NCBI RefSeq assembly: GCF_000526715.1
Contig: NZ_JAGP01000001.1
Location: forward strand, 186,001 to 250,000
Length of the DNA stretch: 64,000 bases
Direction of reading: 5' to 3'
Origin: Hydrogenovibrio kuenenii DSM 12350
GTDB lineage: Bacteria; Pseudomonadota; Gammaproteobacteria; Thiomicrospirales; Thiomicrospiraceae
In this document: positions 34,361 to 43,070 of the stretch, piece after piece
Position numbering within the stretch: the first letter of the stretch is position 1
Layout: each line of letters begins with the position of its first letter
Notes under the pieces: generated by a model
Database searches by the model: none
What the model saw: the letters and a program-made list of their open reading frames with translations, nothing else
What the model was told of the DNA's origin: nothing
Made by a program: the position numbers and the translations under genes

Positions 34361-36307
34361 TTATTCTGGGGAAAACAGCGGTTTGGGTGCGCCATACAAA
34401 TAACCTTGGAAAGTGCTCACGCCCAGTTCTTCAAATGCCTTACGCTGAACATTATTTTCGACACCCATTGCAATGACCAGTATATCCAAGCTCTTACACA
34501 TTTCGATCAAGCTTGATACATAAGAGCGGGTTTGTTCGTCTTTTTCGATGACATGTGTAAATGACATGTCTAACTTGATAAAGTCAGGTCGTAAGTCCTG
34601 CAAGAAAGAAAGTTTGCTAAACTGAGAACCAAAGTTATCAATACCAAATTGGAAGCCTTGTTGGCCGAGATCTTTTACAAATTGATAAGCCTGTTGGTTT
34701 GCATCTGAAATGAGTGTCTCAGAAATTTCAAATGCAAAATATTTGCGGTTAACTTGGTTTATTTCAGCTAATAGTTTTTCTCTTTCTTTTGAAGATTCGA
34801 GCGTAGTGCCACTTAGATTTATTGATAAACGAGAGGAAAAGCCTTGATGGTGTTTATCAATAAAACTTGTTGCCAAACCTACCACCAGTTGGTCAATTTC
34901 ACTTTCTCTATGCAACCTAATAACAGTAGGCATAAAGAACCCTGCTGATTGTAATTCGCCATTGTTATCTTTCATGCGAATTAATAGTTCATTGGAGTGA
35001 ACTTGGCGATCAGCAGAGTAAGCACTCTGTTGGAAAAGAACGAAACGGTTTTCTTTCATGGCAAGCTCAATAGTGTCATGCCAAATTTGTTCATCCGATG
35101 GGGCTTTTTCATTCGCAGTATAACAGTAGCTATTAGGTTCTCTTTGAGCTGCCTGCGCTACTGCAATATCCAGATTGGTTAATAACTCCCCTCGTGTTTG
35201 ACCAGGTTCATAGTGAATAATGCCCACATTAATATTTAAGTAATCGTTTGATATATTCAGTTCATCAAGTATTGCATGAGAGGCCGCTAAAAAAGCTTCT
35301 GTTTTTTCAATAATGGTTTCTATTTGACTGTTAGGGATGACAGAAATTAGTTCGGTTCCGTTCAATCTAGCTTTTAATGCATTTTTGAAATTAAGGTTGT
35401 TAGTCAGCTCAGCCGAAAGTAATTTGACGAATTTATCACCGATTGGATAACCAAATTGGTCGTTGATGTCTTTCAAGTTCTGGATGCGCACTAAAACCAT
35501 AGAGCCAGGAAGCGCTTCATTTTTTGGGTCTATCAGTGTGTCGATATTCATTTCAAAGTGTAGGCGGTTTGAAAGACCTGTAACACTATCTTGATAAGCG
35601 ATTTTTTGTAACTTTTCAGACATTTTTGCATCTCTGTCAAACACGTCTTTCATCTTATGAACCATGGTGTTCATAGCTGAAACCACTTGCTTGAATTCAG
35701 TGGTGTTTGGCATCTCTTTCTGTAGGAGATACTCTTTTTTAACAATCGCTTCAGCTTGTTTCTCAAGTTTTTTCAACGGGTTTAACATGATTTTTAACGC
35801 ATAAATCGCCAAGGCAATGGCAAGGATCGCAGCAAGAGTAAACCAGATAATCAGGGTGATCGTGGTTTTCCAAAGCTCAATATAAGCGTAGCCAGGATGA
35901 CTTTCGACCTTGAGTTTGCCAACAGGAACCCAGCCAGTTTGCACCAGTGCTTCAGCTTTTGGCGTAGTGATGCGGATAAGGTGGATAAACCAGTTGGGGA
36001 TGCCTTGAATGCTATCGGTATTCGTGCGTTTGTAAATAAGCTTGCCATCTACATCGTAGAGTGCAATCACAGAATAGTAACCTCGGTCAAACACTGCATT
36101 AATCATGGTTTCCATTGAGGAGGTATCATCACCATCGGCAACGGAGCTAAGAGAAAGCCCAAGTGAAGTTGCAGTATCTTGAGAGTGAGATTTCAGTTGA
36201 TGCTCTAAGAATGTTTTGGTGTTGTTAAAGTTCAGGATAAAAGTTCCGATTAACAGAATCATCAACATGCCTGAAATAAATAAAATCATTTGCTTGCTTA
36301 AGCTCAT
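34361..36307 (-). CDS. lapD: LapD-like inside-out c-di-GMP receptor (degenerate GGDEF-EAL)
   Basis: A 648-residue protein with two membrane segments flanking a periplasmic LapD/MoxY domain (residues 25-150), followed by HAMP, GGDEF and EAL domains. The GGDEF active site is RLNGTELISV, and the EAL motif is SNELLIRM. Both lack catalytic residues, while the c-di-GMP-binding scaffold of EAL is kept (IKLDMSFTHV, AMGVENN). Known LapD holds the LapG protease when c-di-GMP is high. The 4-base overlap with lapG (36304-36307) supports a working LapD-LapG pair. Confidence 0.9.
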   Translation of the reverse strand: MSLSKQMILFISGMLMILLIGTFILNFNNTKTFLEHQLKSHSQDTATSLGLSLSSVADGDDTSSMETMINAVFDRGYYSVIALYDVDGKLIYKRTNTDSIQGIPNWFIHLIRITTPKAEALVQTGWVPVGKLKVESHPGYAYIELWKTTITLIIWFTLAAILAIALAIYALKIMLNPLKKLEKQAEAIVKKEYLLQKEMPNTTEFKQVVSAMNTMVHKMKDVFDRDAKMSEKLQKIAYQDSVTGLSNRLHFEMNIDTLIDPKNEALPGSMVLVRIQNLKDINDQFGYPIGDKFVKLLSAELTNNLNFKNALKARLNGTELISVIPNSQIETIIEKTEAFLAASHAILDELNISNDYLNINVGIIHYEPGQTRGELLTNLDIAVAQAAQREPNSYCYTANEKAPSDEQIWHDTIELAMKENRFVLFQQSAYSADRQVHSNELLIRMKDNNGELQSAGFFMPTVIRLHRESEIDQLVVGLATSFIDKHHQGFSSRLSINLSGTTLESSKEREKLLAEINQVNRKYFAFEISETLISDANQQAYQFVKDLGQQGFQFGIDNFGSQFSKLSFLQDLRPDFIKLDMSFTHVIEKDEQTRSYVSSLIEMCKSLDILVIAMGVENNVQRKAFEELGVSTFQGYLYGAPKPLFSPE

Positions 36308-36969
36308 GATGAACTCCTCTTATCTAATTTTTTGAGCAGTGTTTGCCATTGTTCGAGTTGTTTATTGCCACCTTGTACGGCTTTTCCATTGCCGCGTTGT
36401 TTTGCCAGCCAGAGACCACTACCGTTAAAACTGTATATCGGGACAAGGTCTGGTCGTTGTGTTGCTTTTTTGATTCGGGTATTTAGGTTGTCAAGAACAA
36501 GGGGGATGGATTTTGGTTTCTTGAAATAGGTTAAAACCATATGCGCTTGCCGTAATCTAATGGCTTTAACATAAGTCAGGTAAAGTTTTTTATCGGAGAT
36601 TCCGAGTGCTCTTAAGGTAAAGTATTTGGCGATGACATAGTCTTCACAATCACCAGCGTCCTTCGTTAACATTTCGATCGGGGTTGCCCAGTAATCCTGT
36701 TTGCCCCAGTTTTTCTGATCCGAAACGTATTTTGCACCGTTAAAAAAGTTATTTACCATGCTTAACTGCAACCTTTCTGGTTTGCCATAGGCATCATTAA
36801 CCAATGATTGCCATGCCTTTAAGCGGTTGGCGGCAAGCATGCCGTACTTTTGTTTGATTTTTTGAATTTCAGCAGGGCTGACAACTTCAGGAGCCCTAGA
36901 TGCATCGGCTAATTTTATGAAGTATAGGCTTAGTGTTATGACCCCTATACCAATTATAAACCGCTGCAT
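36304..36969 (-). CDS. lapG: LapG-like periplasmic adhesin protease (BTLCP)
   Basis: A 221-residue secreted cysteine protease of the bacterial transglutaminase-like family, with a short signal peptide (residues 1-23). The catalytic triad can be seen: Cys in TKDAGDCEDYVIAKYF near 112, His in LRQAHMVLTYF near 147 and Asp in PLVLDNLN near 163. In known systems it cleaves the N-terminus of a LapA-type adhesin when LapD releases it, which lets cells leave the biofilm. The adhesin itself is not encoded in this window. Confidence 0.9.
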   Translation of the reverse strand: MQRFIIGIGVITLSLYFIKLADASRAPEVVSPAEIQKIKQKYGMLAANRLKAWQSLVNDAYGKPERLQLSMVNNFFNGAKYVSDQKNWGKQDYWATPIEMLTKDAGDCEDYVIAKYFTLRALGISDKKLYLTYVKAIRLRQAHMVLTYFKKPKSIPLVLDNLNTRIKKATQRPDLVPIYSFNGSGLWLAKQRGNGKAVQGGNKQLEQWQTLLKKLDKRSSS

Positions 36970-36990
36970 CCTTGCCCCTTTTTACTCTGA

Positions 36991-37911
36991 TTATTTTTTC
37001 AATCTCATTGCTTGAGGAATATTTTTTCGCGCCGCTTCAGGTATCTTATCAAGTTTTAGTACTTCAAATTCGATACGTCGGTTTTTCTTTCTGCCTTCTT
37101 TGGTTTTATTTGATGCGATAGGGTCATGCGCACCGCGGCCAATAACGTAGAACTTGTCTTTCGGGTAGCTGAAGTTACTCAGAATGTAATCTTTAACGCT
37201 ATTCGCTCTTTCCCATGATAGTTTCAAGTTGGTTTCAGCTTTACCACTACTGTCAGTAAAGCCGGAAATCAATACCGCTTCATCAGGTTGTAGCTCTTTT
37301 AGTTTACTTGCACCTCGTTCCAGTTGTTCTTTCTGGCTTGAAGGAATGTTCCATGTACCTACTGGGAAAATAACTTGAATGGAAACCTTGGTTTTTGGTG
37401 GGCAGCCATACTTGTTAACGATATAGCCTTTCGGTGTGTTAGGACATTGATCGAGTGAGTCAATAACCCCATCCCCATCTTTGTCATTGTCAATTTTACA
37501 ACCGTATTGATTCACTTTTACGCCCAGAGGGGTGCCGGGACATTTATCTTTGCTATCAAGCACTCCATCTTTGTCTTCATCGCCTTCACACCCAAGGAAG
37601 TTAACGGATACACCCGGTGAGGTATTTGGGCATTGGTCTGTTTTATCAAAAATACCATCCCCATCGCTGTCCAGTTCACAGCCACGTTTGTCGACTTTGG
37701 TTCCTTTTGCAGTATTGGCGCAAAAGTCATCCTTGTCTGGCACGCCGTCTTGGTCTAAGTCCTTGTATTCATTGATGTCTTTTTTAACGTTCCCGTCATT
37801 GTCCAGTAGTGTTTTCATTGCCGGAGAGTTGGAAAAGTTATTTTCGGCGTCTTGAGCTGTGACGACAAGGGGAAAGCTACAAAGTAAAACCAATGGAAGG
37901 GTGCGTAACAT
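36991..37911 (-). CDS. OmpA-family protein with thrombospondin type 3 calcium repeats
   Basis: A 306-residue exported protein (signal peptide to about residue 19, VVTAQ). Residues 50-170 hold about four type 3 repeats built from DxDxDGxxD units, such as DQDGVPDKDDFC, DSDGDGIFDKTDQC, DEDKDGVLDSKDKC and DKDGDGVIDSLDQC, likely to bind calcium. The OmpA-like domain (residues 180-290) has the peptidoglycan-binding core ISGFTDSSGKAETNLKLSWERANSVKDYI. It probably anchors to the cell wall. It is 21 bases before lapG on the same strand, so it may be part of the Lap operon. Confidence 0.85.
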   Translation of the reverse strand: MLRTLPLVLLCSFPLVVTAQDAENNFSNSPAMKTLLDNDGNVKKDINEYKDLDQDGVPDKDDFCANTAKGTKVDKRGCELDSDGDGIFDKTDQCPNTSPGVSVNFLGCEGDEDKDGVLDSKDKCPGTPLGVKVNQYGCKIDNDKDGDGVIDSLDQCPNTPKGYIVNKYGCPPKTKVSIQVIFPVGTWNIPSSQKEQLERGASKLKELQPDEAVLISGFTDSSGKAETNLKLSWERANSVKDYILSNFSYPKDKFYVIGRGAHDPIASNKTKEGRKKNRRIEFEVLKLDKIPEAARKNIPQAMRLKK

Positions 37912-37999
37912 AATTTTTTTATACCTGAATAAAAGACGTATCGGTTGTTATTCTACTTAAAAGTACTAAGAGCATCTAGCGTTTTACAGTGCTTTTGGA

Positions 38000-39199
38000 T
38001 TATAAAGACTCATATATCGCGTCAAGTAATTGAGTATCGGATAATACAACTGGATTGCCTAGCATGCTCCCTGCACGACAGTTGGCAATAACAGGGTCAA
38101 GCTGACAAGGTGTTATGCCATATTCAGCAAGTGATTGAGGCGCATAACGCTCTGTCATATGTTGCAATATTTCGATTAATTTTAATAAATCAGTATTAAG
38201 CGTTTCATTGGTCGGTTCTGTTTGTTTCTCATCAGAAAGCAAACGACCGATACGTGCATACTTTATTAAGGTGCTTTGTACTGTTTCATCGTTCTGTTGT
38301 TGCAAACTTTTGATATTGGCAGCGGTAATAGGCGCTAAAAGTCTTGCGCAGACAATGCCATGGGGAGCTTCAAAAAAAGCACCAATGGGTCCTGCTAAAC
38401 CATGGACGGCACCAAGCCCTGCATTTGCCAAAGTAATACCTGATAAGCTTGCGGCTAGCATTAAGTTGCCATAACCGGTTTGTTTGTCGTTATCCGAGTC
38501 ACTATCCAATAGTTCAAACGCGCCCTTAAACAGCGTCATCCCTTGCCAAGCGAGAGCATCAGTAATTGGGTTTGCTTTTAGGGTGGTGTATGACTCTAAT
38601 AGTTGGGTGAAAGCATCCATCCCCGTACTGTACAGGACGGGTTGTGGGCAGCCTACCAATAGTTCGGGGTCAAGCCAAACGTCTTTTGCCAGTAGCTTAT
38701 TGTCACGGAAAGATTTCTTGAACTGACCAAGTCGAGACAGCACAGCGTTTTTTGTGGTTTCACTGCCTGTACCCGCTGTTGTTGGTACTGCGATAAAAGG
38801 CAGAGTTTCCACGTCAAATGGCTCGCCCTTACCAACGCCTTCAAGGTAGTTCATGACAGAGTTGCCGTTGGGTATCAAGCCAGCAACGGCTTTGGCAGCA
38901 TCTAAAACACTACCACCGCCAATGGCAACCACCGCTTGAGCATTACTTGGGCTGGCATCAACAATAGCATCAACCGTTTCGGGTGAAGGTTCGCCAGAAA
39001 CCAAGAATAACGCGACACGTGTTCCTTGGTGTTGCAGTTGTTCCAATAGCTCTGATGAAAATCTGCCAGGCTGGGCTAGGGTGTGGCTGGAAATCAGGAC
39101 GATAGAGGCGTAACTGGAAAGGCTATCGGTAAGTTGTTGACGGCAGCCCCAGCCAAAATGGATTTCTGGGAGTTGTGCCATTTGAAACGGGGAAATCAT
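38000..39199 (-). CDS. Iron-type (group III) alcohol dehydrogenase
   Basis: A 399-residue NAD(P)-dependent enzyme of the Fe-ADH family. The nucleotide-binding segment is VVAIGGGSVLDAAKAVAGL near residue 92, and FIAVPTTAGTGSETT follows near 133. The metal-binding histidines occur in AVHGLAGPIGAFFEAPHGIVCARL near 260. It oxidises or reduces a short alcohol or aldehyde; the substrate cannot be told. A copy of the 21-bp repeat lies near its 5' end in antisense. Confidence 0.88.
   Translation of the reverse strand: MISPFQMAQLPEIHFGWGCRQQLTDSLSSYASIVLISSHTLAQPGRFSSELLEQLQHQGTRVALFLVSGEPSPETVDAIVDASPSNAQAVVAIGGGSVLDAAKAVAGLIPNGNSVMNYLEGVGKGEPFDVETLPFIAVPTTAGTGSETTKNAVLSRLGQFKKSFRDNKLLAKDVWLDPELLVGCPQPVLYSTGMDAFTQLLESYTTLKANPITDALAWQGMTLFKGAFELLDSDSDNDKQTGYGNLMLAASLSGITLANAGLGAVHGLAGPIGAFFEAPHGIVCARLLAPITAANIKSLQQQNDETVQSTLIKYARIGRLLSDEKQTEPTNETLNTDLLKLIEILQHMTERYAPQSLAEYGITPCQLDPVIANCRAGSMLGNPVVLSDTQLLDAIYESL
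39059..39079 (+). repeat. 21-bp interspersed repeat inside the alcohol dehydrogenase gene
   Basis: AAAATCTGCCAGGCTGGGC plus TA, one mismatch from consensus. It is antisense to its gene, where the codons give A-Q-P-G-R-F-S. Confidence 0.9.
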
Positions 39200-39239
39200 G
39201 AAGTTATTCCTTTGGTTTCATTTCTAGTTGGAGGATGTT

Positions 39240-41276
39240 TTATCCATTTGATGCCAGCATGGCTTTTAAACTGTCTAACGCGGCATTGCCGCTTTGTTTT
39301 TTCTCTTCTTCGGAAACGACGACACCCGGTTTGCCTTCCCATTCCAGCAATTCTTCTGGCAGTTCATGTAAGAATCGGCTAGGTTCGCAGCGCATTTCTT
39401 CACCGTATTTGCGGCGCTTTTTCGCATAAGTCATGGTCAAGCTTCTTTGTGCTCGGGTAATGCCTACGTAAGCAAGACGTCGCTCTTCTTCGAGTCCAGG
39501 CGATTCAAGGTTTTGTTTATGAGGTAACAGTTCCTCTTCCATGCCGATGAGGAATACGTGTGGAAACTCCAAACCTTTGGAGGCATGAAGCGTCATTAAA
39601 GTGACTTCATTTTGTTCCACTTCTTCTTCATTGCGCTCAAGCATATCCATCAAAGTCATATAGGAAACGATTTTTTCGAGTTTGATGTCTTCATCGTCTT
39701 CGTTTTTGGCCTTGTCGATAATGCGCTCAATCCACTGGAAAAGGTCGCGCGTGTTTTCAATGCGTTTTTCCGCTTGTCTCGGTGTATTGGAAGTTTCTCT
39801 TAACCAGTTGTCATATTCGATTTCTTCATTCAGTTTTCGAATGAACTCAATCACTTCAGTGCCTTCCAATGTTTCGGAGTCCTTAATCCATTTGAGGATT
39901 AACCCACCAAAATAACTGACACGTTTTAGTGCTTTATCATCCAATACTGTGCTCAAGCCCAGCTCTTGTGTGGCATCGAACAAGCTTACATTGCGTTGAG
40001 TGGCGTAGCTTGCCAGCTTAGTCAATGTAGAAGCCCCAATTTCACGGCGAGGTGTATTTACAATACGCAGAAAAGCAGCGTCATCGTCTGGGTTGACGAT
40101 TAATTTCAAATAAGACAAAAGGTCTTTGATTTCCGCTTTATCAAAAAATGATTGGCCGCCCGATAACTTATAAGGAATGTTTTGCTCACGTAGCGCGCGC
40201 TCAAATAGGCGTGATTGGAAGTTGCCGCGATACAGAATCGCATAGTCTTTGAACTGGGTGCGGTTTTTAAATTTGTGCACGATGATTTCGGAAATGACGC
40301 GCTCGGCTTCGTGGTTCTCATCATTACAGGCAATGACACGAATCATGTCGCCCATACCCATTTCAGACCACAGCTTCTTCTCAAACTCGTGTGGATTATT
40401 AGCAATCAAAGCGTTTGCAGAATGAAGGATGCGGTTTGAAGAACGGTAGTTTTGTTCCAGCTTGATGACTTCAAGATTCGGGAAATCTTCTTTTAGAAGT
40501 GACAGATTTTCCGGTTGCGCACCACGCCAAGCATAGATGGATTGGTCGTCGTCACCAACCACGGTAAAGCGCGCTTGAATACCAACCAGTTGTTTAACCA
40601 GGGCATATTGTGCTGCATTGGTGTCTTGATACTCATCTACCAGTAAGTAACGTACTTTGTTTTGCCACTTGTCGAGGATTTCACGGTTTTCATCAAACAG
40701 TCTCACCGGTAAACCAATCAAATCATCAAAGTCCACAGCGTTGTAGGCCTTGAGTTGTTGTTGGTACAGGTCGTACAAAACGGCGCGTGCTTGTTGAAGG
40801 TTATCTTCAGCTTGTTCTAATGCCTGTTGCGGTGAAATATGGGCGTTTTTCCAGCTAGAAATGTCCCATTGCGCATTTTCCAACGCTTCTTCATCGAGTG
40901 ATTGTTTTTTCAACAGGTCTTTTATGATCTGTTTGGTATCTGTCGCGTCCATAATCGAGAAGTTCGATTTATAGTCCAGCGCTTTATATTCCTGGCGAAT
41001 GATGTTCAACCCAAGGTTGTGGAAAGTTGAAACATTTAACCCTTTTGAAGGATCATTCTTTAATAACTTGGTGACACGCTCTTTCATCTCGCGCGCTGCT
41101 TTATTGGTAAAAGTCAGGGCATAGATATTGTGGGGTTTGATGTCATGCTTACGAATCAGGTGAGCTATTTTCTCTGTAATTACGCGAGTTTTACCCGAGC
41201 CAGCACCTGCTAGCACCAAGGCGGGTGCGTGTACATGGAGAACAGCTTCGAGTTGACGTTTATTGAGTGAATGCAT
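39240..41276 (-). CDS. rep: ATP-dependent DNA helicase Rep
   Basis: A 678-residue superfamily 1A helicase, close to the usual Rep length. Motif I is LVLAGAGSGKTRVITEKI near residue 18, and motif II is YLLVDEYQDTNAAQY near 213. Motif III is VVGDDDQSIYAWRGA near 238, and the late motif is LMTLHASKGLEFPHVFL near 560. It unwinds DNA 3' to 5' and helps forks pass bound proteins. Rep is favoured over UvrD because of the start NKRQLEAVLHV and the length. It is followed by the alcohol dehydrogenase after 40 bases. Confidence 0.93.
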   Translation of the reverse strand: MHSLNKRQLEAVLHVHAPALVLAGAGSGKTRVITEKIAHLIRKHDIKPHNIYALTFTNKAAREMKERVTKLLKNDPSKGLNVSTFHNLGLNIIRQEYKALDYKSNFSIMDATDTKQIIKDLLKKQSLDEEALENAQWDISSWKNAHISPQQALEQAEDNLQQARAVLYDLYQQQLKAYNAVDFDDLIGLPVRLFDENREILDKWQNKVRYLLVDEYQDTNAAQYALVKQLVGIQARFTVVGDDDQSIYAWRGAQPENLSLLKEDFPNLEVIKLEQNYRSSNRILHSANALIANNPHEFEKKLWSEMGMGDMIRVIACNDENHEAERVISEIIVHKFKNRTQFKDYAILYRGNFQSRLFERALREQNIPYKLSGGQSFFDKAEIKDLLSYLKLIVNPDDDAAFLRIVNTPRREIGASTLTKLASYATQRNVSLFDATQELGLSTVLDDKALKRVSYFGGLILKWIKDSETLEGTEVIEFIRKLNEEIEYDNWLRETSNTPRQAEKRIENTRDLFQWIERIIDKAKNEDDEDIKLEKIVSYMTLMDMLERNEEEVEQNEVTLMTLHASKGLEFPHVFLIGMEEELLPHKQNLESPGLEEERRLAYVGITRAQRSLTMTYAKKRRKYGEEMRCEPSRFLHELPEELLEWEGKPGVVVSEEEKKQSGNAALDSLKAMLASNG

Positions 41277-41505
41277 AAAAACTTTAAAAAGTTCGACACC
41301 ATTAATTTGATGAATCGAGCGTTAAATGGGGAATCCTGTATAATTTTCGATAACTTAGGAGAACCGTATATTTTCAACGTGAAAATTTCCAAGTAACCAG
41401 TGGCGGATATTTTATCAGCTAGTCGGTTACTTGGCGGATTTTTCCGAATCTTTTGACGACTATTTTCTTAGTTGTTTGCGGTGTAAAAAATATTAAGGCA
41501 GTACA

Positions 41506-42087
41506 GTGAGCACAATTGACGAACTCAAAAAAGACATACAGTTTCAAACAGAACTCAAAGGGCATGCATTGACCTTTAATTCAACTTGGGGCATTTTTTC
41601 ACCACGAGAAATCGATTCGGGTACAGACTTGTTATTGAAATACCTTGATATTAAACCAGGTGAAGTTGCATTGGACATTGGGTGTGGTTATGGTCCTATC
41701 GGAGTGACGATTGCAGCGCATGCACCACAAGGTGAAGTGCATATGGTGGACAAAGATTTTGTTGCAGTCGATTATGCGAATAAAAATGCTCAGCAAAATG
41801 GCTTAAGTCATGCCAAAGCTTATTTGTCTAATGGTTTGAGTGCCGTACCAAAAGATAAGGTTTTCACCACTGTGGTGTCGAATATTCCCGCAAAAGTCGG
41901 TAAGGAAATGTTGTCGATCATCTTGCATGACGTGCATCAGCATCTGGCGCCGGGTGGACAGTTTGTTGTGGTGACGATTAACGGTCTAAGACAATATATG
42001 AAGCGTAATTTTATGGAAGTGTTTGGTAACTACGATAAAGTTAAACAAGGTAAAGATTACACTATTTCCCGTTGTGTAAAGAAGTAG
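41506..42087 (+). CDS. Class I SAM methyltransferase, RsmC-like small-domain type
   Basis: A 193-residue protein starting at GTG 41506, with AAGGCA as ribosome site. SAM motif I is VALDIGCGYGPIGVTIAAHA near residue 57. The catalytic NPPF-type motif position reads VVSNIPAKVGKEML near 122, so the second proline and the phenylalanine are replaced. The MTS fold is shared with rRNA guanine-N2 enzymes such as RsmC and RsmG-like proteins, but with this motif change the target is uncertain. It may methylate RNA or a small molecule. Confidence 0.78.
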   Translation: MSTIDELKKDIQFQTELKGHALTFNSTWGIFSPREIDSGTDLLLKYLDIKPGEVALDIGCGYGPIGVTIAAHAPQGEVHMVDKDFVAVDYANKNAQQNGLSHAKAYLSNGLSAVPKDKVFTTVVSNIPAKVGKEMLSIILHDVHQHLAPGGQFVVVTINGLRQYMKRNFMEVFGNYDKVKQGKDYTISRCVKK

Positions 42088-42100
42088 TTACACTTCACTT

Positions 42101-42736
42101 TTAGATGCGGCATTTGTCTTGTAACTGTTTTAGTTTCTTGTCATAAGACAGGTTTTCTTTTTCGATATCATCCCGGATTTTATTGACGGCATTAATCTCT
42201 TTAACATCTGGAAGGTGCTTGTTATAACTTACTAATTGCTCCACGAGAGAGGAAATAACCTTTTCATGGTCGCTAAGCACTCTGTTCGTGTTTTTAATTT
42301 CGCACATAGCTATCTTATTCGCTTGAGCTAGATTACTTAATGCTTTGGCGTTAAGTAAATGCATGGCTCCCGCACCTGATAAAAAGCTCACAAAAGTTAA
42401 CAAGACACTATATTTAATGAAGTGTGCTTTAAGCTTTTGAGTCCAACTAGGTTTAGGTTGTTCTTGCTGTCTATTCTCCAGCACAGAAATTGCGTTGTTG
42501 ACTATTCGGATAGCGTTATTGATATGTTCAGAGTGATGTTTGGAGGCTTCAGAAGAGTCTTGGCTATTAGCATTTTGTCTAGCTTTTTTGAAGTTTTGAG
42601 CATGGTACATATTAAATGCTAAGAGAGGGTGAACTTCATCAGCCCAGCGGTTGAAATCGTGGAGAGATTTAAAAGGTACAGGAATAGAAGGCTCTTTCTG
42701 TAATCTCTTAAGTCCTTTTAGTACATCTACTTCCAT
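42101..42736 (-). CDS. Hypothetical protein with one membrane segment and coiled coils
   Basis: I do not recognise this 211-residue protein. Residues 1-100 are hydrophilic and helical, with a run of histidine and asparagine. A single hydrophobic segment (about residues 113-133, VLLTFVSFLSGAGAMHLL) follows. The C-terminal 75 residues are a charged, probably coiled-coil region with two cysteines. It converges on the methyltransferase gene. Base composition is more AT-rich than the neighbours, as is the 334-base gap upstream, which suggests either a fast-evolving gene or transfer. Confidence 0.6.
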   Translation of the reverse strand: MEVDVLKGLKRLQKEPSIPVPFKSLHDFNRWADEVHPLLAFNMYHAQNFKKARQNANSQDSSEASKHHSEHINNAIRIVNNAISVLENRQQEQPKPSWTQKLKAHFIKYSVLLTFVSFLSGAGAMHLLNAKALSNLAQANKIAMCEIKNTNRVLSDHEKVISSLVEQLVSYNKHLPDVKEINAVNKIRDDIEKENLSYDKKLKQLQDKCRI

Positions 42737-43070
42737 ATAAAAAACCTTGGAACTTTGATTATGAAGTTCAATTAAATATAAGCATCATTGGCACTTTGCT
42801 TAATGATTTTTAATTAAGTTTAAAGCTTTTTTGTAAACAGCCTACACTTCTATTAAATTTCAATCTTTAAATATACGCAAGTATTTTAGGGGTATTTATT
42901 TAATATATATATTTGAAAAATATGATGTATTGCTGGTTTTAAATGTCTTTTGTGTTTGAATTAGATGCTGTAAAAAGATGAATCTTTAAATAATAATCTA
43001 CCCAGCCTGGTAGATTTTGTAGCGTAAATCTGTAAGCTAACTGGTTCAAGTTCAGAGGAAATAGAATAAT
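42737..43070 (+). other. AT-rich divergent intergenic region with a repeat copy
   Basis: This 334-base gap separates the hypothetical gene (minus) and the Tim44-domain gene (plus), so it should carry both promoters. It is strongly AT-rich, with a TATATATATT run near 42905. No ORF longer than about 30 codons with coding character is seen. Its only notable element is the repeat at 42998-43018. Confidence 0.6.
42998..43018 (-). repeat. 21-bp interspersed repeat forming a palindrome
   Basis: The minus strand matches the consensus with TCTACC for TCTGCC and one G fewer in the G run. The change makes AATCTACC (42996-43003) and GGTAGATT (43010-43017) pair, an eight-base inverted repeat around CAGCCT. 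It lies about 53 bases upstream of the 43071 gene. Confidence 0.8.

Noticed and set aside
34361-36307. Active cyclase or phosphodiesterase in the LapD-like protein
   Set aside because: Both active-site motifs (GTEL for GGDEF, ELL for EAL) lack key residues, as in known LapD receptors.
28702-39058. Absence of the repeat across the Lap locus as a sign of recent transfer
   Set aside because: A gap of similar size occurs between 5.1 and 14.3 kb in clearly native genes, so with twelve copies this gap means little.
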